Shown one piece after another: positions 54,497-64,000 of a stretch of DNA of 64,000 bases. Made by a program: the position numbers and the translations under genes. Source of the stretch: Owenia fusiformis. Lineage: Eukaryota > Annelida > Polychaeta > Sabellida > Oweniidae. The stretch's first letter is position 1. Each line of letters starts with the position of its first letter. The notes below the pieces were generated by a model. It had not been told where the DNA came from. It searched no databases and saw only the letters and a program-made list of their open reading frames with translations. Location: the NCBI GenBank assembly GCA_903813345.2, contig CAIIXF020000011.1, positions 27,274,166-27,338,165 on the forward strand, given 5' to 3'.

Positions 54497-55121
54497 AGGA
54501 CCATGGGTCCTTTATTCCATCTGTAATGGCATTTTCCAGTTGATGGGTTTATATGTAGTATTTTCAATTTTTCATGAGGGGGTCTTTAGACTACTTGTAA
54601 TGCGGTGGCTAATTACTTTACTGAATGAGGAACGTTATCCAAACAATGGATACAAAGAAAATCTGGCCAGTTGTCCATCAGTAAATAAATCATCATGATA
54701 AAAGTATAATTTATTAAAGCATCCATTTGTTACCGTTCTAAATCCAAATGATACATATAGGTGCATCCATTTTATACATATATGTTGACGTCTACGAAAT
54801 GTTTTTCAAATATCTTCCCTATAACAGGAATATGGTAGCTGAAACTTTCACACATTGTCATACTATGTATATTGAATATGTATGCACGATTTCAAGTCAC
54901 AATGTTAAGTAGAAACTCTGAGATCACTTACCTCGATTTGCTGTCATATTTTTGCAATGATCCCATTCCCTATAATGTACGCGGGTACCCACGATACATT
55001 ACATATAAATGACTGCATCCACATAGATCGACTAGCCACAGTGTTATACCATGAACCTATTCAAGAACTTCCTGTTGGCTTACAACTTAGAACGCATATT
55101 TCCAAAAGCATGCTGCATACC

Positions 55122-55339
55122 CACTGGCGGATCTGGGGGGAGCCTAGGGGCCCCTTGGGTGGGCCCAGAAAAAAAAATTGGGCCTTAAAAAATGTTTGGG
55201 CCCAAAAAGAAGAAAATGGGCCTTAAAATTTCAAAAGGGCCCACTTCTGGGTTTTAGGAGCCCAAAATTTTTTCTCTGACTTTTTTTCTCTGAACGGAAC
55301 TTTGGGCCCCCCCCTTGTTGATTCCCAGATCCGCCCCTG
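55122..55339. mobile_element. hAT-like MITE, same family as 37241-37538
   Basis: Ends CACTGGCGGATCTGGGGG and CCCAGATCCGCCCCTG, with flanking 5-base repeat ATACC on both sides (55117-55121, 55340-55344). The body is shared with the other copy (GGGCCTTAAAA, GGGCCCAC) in inverted order. Confidence 0.7.
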
Positions 55340-55984
55340 ATACCCTTCCTGCATGCACGATTTCTCTGAACAAAATGCTTGGAACAGAACATACCACACA
55401 ACCCAATCGTGGCTGCCATCTATAAAAGTCACCAACGTGATTCTTCCAAATAAAACAAAATTAGTGCATTTCCGATAAATTCCACCATCTTCGTTACACA
55501 AAAGATATTGGCATACTTATCGGCTGATTAATGATTTTATAGTCTGCGGGCAGTAATGTTCCCAAACAAAAATATTACTGATTTACAACTGTCTTTTGTT
55601 TGTAAATATTAAATACATACAACCTTAGAGATCATGATCTAGCTTCATAATTGTAGCAAAAGGTGGCAGGGTTTATCGGAAACATTTATTAATATACACC
55701 ATGTAAAATGTAAAACAATGTGTAGAGTAGATACAACAATCAATGTTTGTTCAGTTTCATTAACAGAAGAATGATGCAGTATTGTTCTCAAAAGAAGTGA
55801 TGAATAATATAACAAGTATGAAATTTTCAATGTATTCATGTTTAGGCGACTTTTTAATGATCTATGCCAATCAATGTCAATGTCAATCCTTTATATCAGC
55901 TCATGTTTAGTAGAGTGGCAATTGAATAGTACTACCTATTCTAATAGCCTGGCAAATCTATGGATATAGCATGTGTCTATACAA

Positions 55985-56120
55985 TACTGGAAGTACGGGA
56001 GATATTTCACAATATGGCAGTTGATATTAGAGTTGATATTAGAGCATAGCTAATAGGAGATTCTATAAATTACTATATAGAGCATAGCTAATAGGAGATT
56101 CTATAAATTACTATATACAG
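55985..56120. repeat. Direct doublet of a roughly 43-base unit
   Basis: AGAGCATAGCTAATAGGAGA then TTCTATAAATTACTATAT occurs twice in direct order, next to a smaller doublet TTGATATTAGAG. Part of the sequence that separates unit B's left block from its partner in unit A. Confidence 0.7.
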
Positions 56121-56654
56121 CTATATAGTCTTTTTGCAAAGTGTTTATTGAAACAAAAAATCTATTCCATATTCTATGTAACAAATATAATCGAATCCCC
56201 TTTAGCTACACAAATGCACCCTTGTCCAATACGTTCATATAGTGATTGTAGACTATTGTTCTGTCCAATTCTTTTACGGAATATCGGACTCTCTCAACAC
56301 AGCTAAGGCTTGGTCTAATAAATCAGGGCATAATTCAATCAGAACGGCTTATTTCTATCCTTCATTCACAGGTCTTCATTTATTCCTCAATTCAAAAAGA
56401 AGTGAAATACCCTTGGACCAAGGCAAATGGCTTATTCCACCATTTCAGTTAAACTAACGATTAGCCCCTCTATTAGGAATACTCCCCATCCACATCTCTT
56501 GCAATTGCTAAGCAAGTTTACATTCCACTTCACTGTATATTACAAGAATTAGTAATATCCCAGATCAAACGTAAGTATACTCAATGTGCACACCGGAATA
56601 GCCTGACAACGGTAAAGTCAAGTCAGATACTAGTACCGTTGTCACAAATGGCGA

Positions 56655-57075
56655 ACATAACCGTCGCTTCAACTCTTCAATCACTTGGTCTTCGTTTCAT
56701 GGGACTTTATCGTCGCTAAATTTGTTCATGTATTAAGCTCTTGTGATGATGTATCATATGACATCCCGATTTCGATCAAATTGTGTCCTGAATCGCCACA
56801 ATATAGCGTCTTCGATATCGTCAATCACAACGGAATCTGAATTTTAAGTAATTTACCACATGCCGCTGTCTTTGTAAATTATCCCAAATTCAGATTCCGT
56901 TGTCATTGACGATATCGAAGACGCTATATTGTGGCGATTCACGACCCAATTTGATCGAAATTGGGATTTCATATGATACATTATCACAAGAGCTTAATAC
57001 ATACACAGAATTAGCGACGATAAAGTCCAATGAAACGAGGACCAAGTGATTGAAGAGTTGAAGCGACGGTTATGA
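56655..57075. repeat. Foldback element, 420 bases
   Basis: CATAACCGTCGCTTCAACTC and GAGTTGAAGCGACGGTTATG are the outer ends; the arms pair over about 200 bases, including CGATATCGTCAATCACAACG against its complement near the centre. Confidence 0.75.
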
Positions 57076-59036
57076 CTGTTTATTCCATTCTAAACCTAGC
57101 TTTAAATTGACAGAATAATGGAAAGTTTCTATAGTGTAGCCATGCAGATTTCTGCTAGATTCGATTCTAAACTACTAAACAGTATACAAGGTGGACCAAA
57201 ATATACAGCACGCCCGGTGATCGTACAAAATGGATGGAGGGGGGGGGGGAGTAGGCGATTTCTGCAAGAGAACTCAACAAAGGAGTGGTATCGATATGGA
57301 GAACTGAATTCAACAATGTTTTTCTCTTAAACCAATCATTGAAAACATTCTGTAAAAACACGGTATTTTATGTAATGTTGACTGATTTACAACAATTCAG
57401 AAATATTTTATATTACTGTTTTTGTTAACATTTTTTGTTTTTAGTGCAATTGTTTTTGCTCCTTTCTACCAATTCTTGAGAATGAAATAAAATGTCTTTC
57501 CGAACCTTGTTGGAACAAAATAGCATATACAACATGTTGTGAGACCTCTCAATATTATAGTTATACAAAGGAATTTTTGGTTGATTTAAAAAAAGTATTC
57601 AAAAAATTAAAACAAAATCCCCCCAAAATAGATAAAAATCAAGATAAACCTTTTATTTCATTAACAAGATATTTTTTGAAATCAACCAAAATTTCCTTTG
57701 TACAATTACAATATTGAGAGACCTAAACATGTTGTGTTTATGTCGTTTTGTTCCAATGAGGTTCGGAAAGATGTTTCATTTCACTCTGGGAACATGATAC
57801 TGAGAAACAAAACAAGTGTTTGATGTTTTTTCTTAAACAATATAGATGAAAGTATATATTTATTTTTCAAACTATATTGTTACCATTCAAAAGATGACCA
57901 TTAAATTGACGATGTGTACAATTTTTAGATTTTTTTATGACTGGTTTAAGAGAAACGTGTGTTCAAAAAGTTCTCCATATCGATACCACTCTTTTGGAAG
58001 ATTTATTTTTTCAAGAGAAAATTTACAACTGAATTGCCAAATGAATAAGCGCAGTGCATGGCAAAATATGTTAGGTCTTCTAGTATTTTTTTGAACTGAT
58101 ACGCTTCTAAGATATGAGATCTATTAAAAAAGGCGCATCATCATCAACGTGCAAAAGTCAATGTTTTTGCTATAAATTAGGCAACAATGGTCCACACGAC
58201 CTGGTAACATTGCTAACTTTTTAAAGTTAGTTTCCATGCGTTATACAAAAAATAATCGAAATAAATTAATATTGGATGGAGTGGGAGGGAGTGGATGGAG
58301 GGGGGGGATTAACGTATATATAAGACATGATAAGACAAGCTACTTGAATTTATTCTTATAACTCCAAATTTTCCCATTTTTCATTCTTCAGAGATATAAT
58401 ATCCAGTTTCATACTGGAGAGCTGAGTTTAGTTTTTTCAAATACACGAGTTCTTGTGAATTTGTTCCATCGTAAAGACATATAACTCCCCCCCCCCTCTC
58501 CATCCACTCCCCTCCATCAAATATTAATTTATTTCGATTATTTTTTGTATAACGCATGGAAACTAACTTTAAAAAGTTAGCAATGTCTTTAGTGTTGTGA
58601 TAATAACGTCCCTTATACCTATTTATTACAAGTCGTGTAGACCATTGTTGCCTGATTTATAGCAAAAACATTGACTTTTGCACGTTGGTGATGATGCGCC
58701 TTTTTTAATAGATCTCATATGTTAGAAGCGTATCAGTTCAAAAAAAATACTAGAAGACCTAACATATTAAGCCATGCACTGCGCCTATTCATTTGGCAAT
58801 TCAGTTGTTTTCTATTGAAAAAATAAATCTTCCAAATTTGTTGAGTTTTCTTGCAGAAATCGCCTACTCCCCCTCCATCCATTTTGTGCGATCCCCGGGC
58901 GTGTTGTGTATTTTGGTCCACCTTGTATACTGTTTAGTAGTTTAGAATCGAATCTAGCAGAAATCTGCATGGCTACACTACAGAAACTTTCCATTATTCT
59001 GTCAATATAAAGCTAGGTTTGGAATGGAATAAACAG
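57076..59036. mobile_element. Large foldback element, about 1.96 kb
   Basis: The arms run from CTGTTTATTCCATTCTAAAC to the inverse GGAATGGAATAAACAG. At about 57,190 and 58,930 they contain TATACAAGGTGGACCAAAAT and its inverse, a mariner-type terminus, followed by the CACGCCCGG block shared with 49119-50026. Open frames on both strands inside are products of the symmetry. Confidence 0.7.
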
Positions 59037-59719
59037 AATGGAATTGTTAAACATAGTCCCAGCTTCTAACAGGAAAGTGAATTCAATTTAAACCGCTGCA
59101 TCTCCTTTCTTACAAAAAAACAACAACATGTCCGTTGTAAAAAGACACACGGTCAGGGTAAGTATTAGATGGAAAATATTAAGACAAATTTATTTGATTT
59201 CAATGCCTGTACTTGCAAGAATAACCATTATATTGTAGATTCCACATTAGATGACTTGTGGATGCATGTCATAATCATTGTCCAAATCAACGTAACTAAG
59301 AGGATATTAATAGTATTTGTTCATAATTGTTCGTAATTTCCGAATTGATTTTATAGTTGGAATGGTCATTCGATCCATGGTATTGATATCCAATCCACAT
59401 AAAATGTTCAAACAATTACATAACCTGGTTTACAGCTACTTTTTCTTGTTTTGCTAAATAATTTTCGATTTTTCTTAATTAATAAAACCATAAAAAGAAA
59501 CGAACACGGTGAAAGATCGAATGTGACAATAGTATTCATGTAACAGAGCTTGTTTTCTATTTTTCTTCACGTAATGAACCAACTATTCTATTGTCCACTT
59601 ATTTGTCATGCAAACACATTCGATTAATAATTAAATGAAGATCAGTTGACCATTATTCACACTTGCGTTTCATTATTTAATCGAGTACTATATATCACCC
59701 ATTATCGCATATGTTGTAT

Positions 59720-60284
59720 GCTTGCATAAATGAACCAACTTTGATTGTTAAATGCATTATCCTAACAGACTCTGTCAATATTTGAGCCAAGAATCTATTG
59801 TTCATTATAAAGCTGGTGATTGTTTAATATTTCAGCACCGTGTGTCAACTTGGACGTGGAAGAGAACAAACATAGAGAACACATCAGATGGAACATGGGT
59901 CGTACATAACCATTGTCGAATCAATTACAACGACCTCATGTCCAATAATCTTCCATAAGTGCAGCAATAACACGATGAAAAACAGTATGGCCCAGCAACG
60001 TGATCAGATGATAGCTACCCCATTGAAAAGGGCACGTGATAGTTTACACTCTATATAGAAGGAGAGGAATATTCATTTGTGATTTAGATCCCCAGTGCAT
60101 AAGATCTCGACGTTCGACATACCTGAGGAGGGACCATGCAAAAGTGGATTTAATAGTATAGTTGAACATATTGGATATACAGCGTATCGCTTTACGTTTG
60201 TCGATAAGAAATAAGATAAATCGAAATCATTTAGTACATATTACGCATGATTAACAAAAGATTAAGTCAAAACGTAACAAAGTT
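59720..60284 (+). promoter_or_regulatory. Conserved 5' flank of GPCR copy 2
   Basis: This is the counterpart of 46,980-47,607, with the same order of conserved blocks (TAATATTTCAG near 59,836; AAAAGGGCACGTGATAG; CTATATAGAAGGAGAGGAATATTC). The 68-codon open frame at 59752-59958 overlaps it but the corresponding frame is broken in copy 1, so it is not a conserved protein. Confidence 0.35.
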
Positions 60285-61262
60285 ATGCACAGCATTACCG
60301 ATGATGGCATTCGATTTGACCCACCAAATGTTATACAGTTGATAGTGATAATGTCACTTGGAATAGCAGTAGTTGCCTCAAACTATATTGTCATATATGT
60401 AATCGTCCGGACGCGGTCTTTGCGATCCCAATCGGGAGTTTTTATGGCGTCGGGTGCCCTAAATGACTCGACCATCGGAGTAACATGCTTGGTGGTGTTC
60501 CCTTATTTGATAAAGGGGCAATTTAGTGATGTTTTCTGTAGCATACTTGGATATTTTGCTTTTAGTGCTATCCAAACGAGGCTTGGAATATTGACATTCA
60601 TGAGCGTAGACAAATGTCTCACCATAAATTATCCATTCACGTATCCCATGAAGATGTCGGTGACGCGTGTTGGTGTGCTCATTTTAGTGATATTTGTGCA
60701 GGCGTATTTATTTTGTTTGCCCGTGTTGCTGCATAGCCACACTTACCGGCAACATGCGTTCGTTTGTGAAATGAATTGGTTAACGCCATCGATATATCCT
60801 TACGTTGCCCAAACCTATATCTACGTACAACTAGTAATAATGACGTCATGTCACGTCAACCTTTACCTCATAGCAAGAAAGCAGCTGAAGAAAATGAAAG
60901 AACTTGGTCAAGGGAGCGTCAAACTCGAGAAAAAGAACGAAACCTCAAAGAAAGGATGGGTTGGACCAAATATCAAATCTCAACTCAGAGGGATAAAAAC
61001 ATTATTCCTATTGGTAGGGATATTCTACATTTGCTGGATAACGTACATAGTTGCTCAAATTATGTATCCTACATTTACCAGAAATCTCGTTCAACTTCAT
61101 GTTATTAACTTTCTTTCTATTTGGTTAGGGTTTTTAAATCTATCATGTAATTGTATCCTGTATTATCTAACCAACAAGTCGTTCTCTTCTGGATTCAAAC
61201 GATACGTTTTACATAAAAAGAACACCGTTGATACTGAAATGTCAATGTCTCTGACGGCATAA
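60285..61262 (+). CDS. Intronless rhodopsin-like (class A) GPCR, copy 2
   Basis: 325 residues, about 90% identical by eye to the receptor at 47608-48591, with the same seven segments, Cys pair, DKC and NCILY variants. Differences cluster in TM2-TM3 (SLVFF/CLVVF), TM5 and the third intracellular loop (GGSICDKK replaced by GSVKLEKK); TM6 and TM7 are almost unchanged. The N-terminal glycosylation site is lost (HSIT instead of HNIT). The frame is open and the start context (ACAAAGTTATGCAC) is the same as in copy 1, so both look functional. A conserved GGAATAAAA signal is at about 61,495. A 140-base foldback element sits just after the stop. Confidence 0.88.
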   Translation: MHSITDDGIRFDPPNVIQLIVIMSLGIAVVASNYIVIYVIVRTRSLRSQSGVFMASGALNDSTIGVTCLVVFPYLIKGQFSDVFCSILGYFAFSAIQTRLGILTFMSVDKCLTINYPFTYPMKMSVTRVGVLILVIFVQAYLFCLPVLLHSHTYRQHAFVCEMNWLTPSIYPYVAQTYIYVQLVIMTSCHVNLYLIARKQLKKMKELGQGSVKLEKKNETSKKGWVGPNIKSQLRGIKTLFLLVGIFYICWITYIVAQIMYPTFTRNLVQLHVINFLSIWLGFLNLSCNCILYYLTNKSFSSGFKRYVLHKKNTVDTEMSMSLTA

Positions 61263-61326
61263 GGCAAAATCCCTGTTCAGATCGTTTGTAAAAAGTTATA
61301 AAGTTCCAAAATATTGATTGATTAAT

Positions 61327-61466
61327 GCCTTGGTCACATAGGCTCCGATTTTCACTACGGCGCCCGGCCGATTGAGTATTTTGTTCAAAATTGAATACAA
61401 TATTGAACAAAACACTCAATCGGCCGGGCGCTCGCCGATGGATCGGAGCATATGTGACCCAGGCAT
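61327..61466. mobile_element. 140-base inverted repeat in the 3' flank of GPCR copy 2
   Basis: GCCTTGGTCACATAGGCTCC and GGAGCATATGTGACCCAGGC are inverted outer ends; inner arms CGGCGCCCGGCCGATTGAGT and ACTCAATCGGCCGGGCGCTC also pair, giving a nearly complete hairpin. The 3' flank of copy 1 (GATTAAGAGGG) lacks it. Confidence 0.7.
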
Positions 61467-61540
61467 AAGGGAGAGTTATTTCTACATGCCTGTTGGAATA
61501 AAAATGTTGTCAAGAAATAAAAAATCGAGTTGAGTTATTC

Positions 61541-64000
61541 TTTCTTGAAAAATGTTGGCTATTCGTAATACGCAACCATATTCAAAATGCCTTCTTGAGT
61601 AGTAGAAGTCCTCTGCACATAGTAGATTAACCAAAGTTTGAATTCCATAATTTAGATTATAAAAGGTGTGAATCAGTAATTATATTTTTACGACAAGTGG
61701 CATTTAGAAATTAAGCAGCCATCTTTAAAATCTCTTCTTTAGCATGCACAGCTTTAGCAACGTTGTCCTTGGACATCAGCATTTTAAAATCTGAACCCCT
61801 CTCCATTTATCTGTACATGACCACCTCAACATTAACAAATAAAAAGTACACCCCTCTCAATAAGTTTGGGAATTCGAAGTCTCCGATCGATAGCATATTA
61901 AGTTGTTAACATTTGTTCATGTTTGAACCTTTCATAAGTGCTCCAAATGGGATCGTCACTGTTAACTTTTAGGGGGAGTGTAATTAGATTTTAACACCGG
62001 TCAGAATTCCCTTTACTCTTTTCAAGAATTTGGTTTCGCATTTTTTTTATTAAAAGACTTTCATCTACACTCGAGACTGAGAGTGGTTATTACATATAGC
62101 CCCATACTGAGCTCCTGTATTGGTTAACCAATATATTCCTTCGGAGCCACATCTCGATCAATCAAGGTATTTTATATCTTGACCTATCGAGGTATTTGAG
62201 CCTGGTCATAGGAAAACCGGTCTTATCACACAAAAATTAAAATAGTGCTACACAAAAATGTGCCAAAAATTAAGAGGAAAATGTGCTAAATTAAAATCCG
62301 ACTTTTTGGTCTATATATGCAAGGAAAATCGTCAAGTCAGAAGTCATGGCTCATTTGAAAGGTCTTTTTGTGATTTTTAAGATAAACAAAAAACAAAATA
62401 TTGAAAAATCTGTGATAAGACCCCTTTTCCTTTGGCCTGGCTCATTTTAAATCTTGATCCACCAAGGTATTTATATCTCGATCCATCAAGGTATCATGTC
62501 TTGATCCATCAAGGTATTTCATACTGATTTAACAGTATCATACATTGATGGATTATCATGGTTTATAACATCGTCACACCCGGCATAGGAAGCGGCCACT
62601 GGGAATAGCTGGCAGTCATTCAAGTTGATAATATAACTTAAAAGTGCTTGCATGAAGTACCTCCAAATAAATAATGTTGACGTTTTATATCGATATATAA
62701 TAAAATTATGTAATTGTCCCTTTGAGGTGTGTTTATAATGTTAAGATGTTCACTGCCTGTTTCATCGAGTACTAATCGAGAGTCATAATTTGGACATCCT
62801 GTGCAGTGGACCGGTGTGTGTACATCGTACATGGTTTTCTCCATCCAACCGAGACCAACAACTGATTCATGCGGTGAGCAATTTTGGTATACCTTATTAT
62901 AAATCATTGATCTTGAGCTTACGTGTTGATTCATATATTAACAAATGGTTTAAATTTAAAAGATTATTTCTTTTATACACTGACACACCCCGAGAACATA
63001 CGTTTTCTGCTGGATACGAATTAAAAGCACAGTATTGGATTTGTTAAAAAAACGCCGGTTCAAGGATATGGAAAAATCAAGGTAAGTTGACATGTTTCAA
63101 AGTTGAAATCAGTACAATTTGAAATATTGGGAACATTTTCATTTTCCTGGTGTCTTCTAGGATGACAAAAGCTAGACAGGTTAAGGGTGCTTGTACGTGA
63201 ACGTGTAATGTAATGACCCCCGGGGCCTGATTACTCCTCCCCCCCATTGGGGTTTTCAAAGGGCCTGATTATGAATATACAATCGGGTATTAATACGAAT
63301 CTAAGAGGTCCATTATTTTACACATTCACGCAAACGTGTTTCGGGACAGAACTCTTCAATGGCGACCTCGTAACCCCCCTCCCCCACCCCCTTCATTCTT
63401 GTCTCATATCAAAGGTAGGATGGAGAGGGTGGTTTCTTCGATAAACAAGATAGAATATATTTTCAATAGTTTTGTTTAGCTGAAGAGAGCTTCATCTACG
63501 TGTTTTATTTCCATGGTAACTCTTGCGGTTGTCAAATTCAAAAGGTTACGTTGTCATGATTACAAATATTTTGGGGCATTTTCTGGCAATATTATTGATA
63601 TGAGGTTATAGGGCTAGGAATGATTACATACAAATGTGCCTTTCTCCCCGTATGAGGGGACACAGTAAGATGAAACAGAAATCCATGAATCAACTTAAAA
63701 CAGCAAACATCCAATACTGCATTATGTATTAATACCAATGTCATTTATTGATATGAAGGACTACGCCTTTAGATCTTAAATAGCAGGCCAATATTTTTCC
63801 AGATAAAACGTTTTTTAAAGCATCTGGAGCCAAAATATTTTCCTGGCCAATCGAAGGCTAACTTGGTTCCATATATGGCACATAAAATCTTTAATTTCAC
63901 TCAAGTTCGAATATGCTTAACGACCCCACAACTAATGGTACATCCCATGGGTTAAGTACAACATGTATTATGGATAATCCAGATAAGTCAAAAACTCCTT
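61541..64000. other. Intergenic DNA at the right end
   Basis: Only the split tandem repeat (62,145-62,530) is recognised. The open frames at 62638-62934 (minus) and 62790-63047 (plus) overlap in opposite directions and match nothing I know. Confidence 0.4.
62145..62530. repeat. Tandem repeat TCTCGATCxATCAAGGTATT, split by a MITE
   Basis: About six copies of a 25-30-base unit (CTCGATCAATCAAGGTATTT, CTTGATCCATCAAGGTATTT). Between the second and third copies lies 62204-62440, a MITE with inverted ends GGTCATAGGAAAACCGGTCT and GACCCCTTTTCCTTTGGCC. Confidence 0.6.

Larger units (their letters stand above)
50370..55120. other. Intergenic DNA between the GPCR copies
   Basis: Apart from the elements at 51247-51905 and 53552-54496 no gene is recognised. 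Open frames of 60-90 codons (50614-50802, 52760-52942, 54489-54698) show no domain. Confidence 0.5.
55790..61540. repeat. Segmental duplication, unit B (carries GPCR copy 2)
   Basis: Direct-orientation partner of 43,420-48,800. It contains its own insertions: a 43-base tandem doublet region (55,985-56,110), foldback elements at 56,655-57,075 and 57,076-59,036, and a 140-base inverted repeat at 61,327-61,466. It retains the uninterrupted TA target (56,472-56,473) that is filled by a transposon in unit A. Confidence 0.75.

Noticed and set aside
57118-58994. Mirrored open frames beginning MESFYSVAMQISARFDSK and MESFCSVAMQISARFDSK
   Set aside because: They are the same arm of a foldback element read from both ends and have no recognisable domain.
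60776-61108. 110-codon frame inside GPCR copy 2
   Set aside because: Shadow frame of the receptor with no conserved counterpart in copy 1.

Overview
The window is nuclear DNA of a non-vertebrate animal. It is AT-rich, genes are split by GT-AG introns of roughly 100 to 6,500 bases, and most of the rest is short DNA-transposon debris with terminal inverted repeats. I cannot fix the phylum. A SASH1-type adaptor, a chloride-type animal alpha-amylase and a rapidly diverging rhodopsin-like receptor pair would fit a marine invertebrate such as a lophotrochozoan or an invertebrate deuterostome. All gene models below were assembled by eye from splice sites, reading phase and protein similarity.

Region 1 (about 1-33,000, plus strand): the 3' fourteen coding exons (8716-30688) of a SASH1-like scaffold protein, in the order SLY-type region, SH3, SAM, a long disordered segment, SAM. 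The 5' exon or exons lie upstream of what I can recognise. Positions 1-8,700 are intron or upstream DNA with pogo-type MITEs and a tRNA-derived SINE. The intron 12,951-19,461 holds a cluster of nested inverted repeats and a possible alternative first exon. Region 2 (33,700-35,560): a decayed mariner-like transposon with very long inverted arms and a fragment of a LINE protein.

Region 3 (35,948-43,229, plus strand): eleven exons that join in perfect phase into a 1,014-residue protein. It has an acidic N-terminal tail, one transmembrane segment, a complete catalytic alpha-amylase (triad and chloride ligands intact), a proline-rich linker and a C-terminal accessory module. Apparently this is a type II membrane-anchored amylase, an arrangement I do not know from described amylases. 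It is the most interesting object here.

Region 4 (about 43,420-61,500): a direct segmental duplication, offset about 12.7 kb, carrying two intronless class A GPCR genes about 90% identical (47608-48591 and 60285-61262). Each copy has gained its own transposons. For one of them, a Tc1/mariner-type element at 43816-44828, the other copy retains the empty TA target. The stretch between the receptors and the end of the window (61,500-64,000) is dominated by foldback elements, MITEs and short tandem repeats, with two unrecognised candidate exons (45204-45409 plus; 50164-50362 minus).
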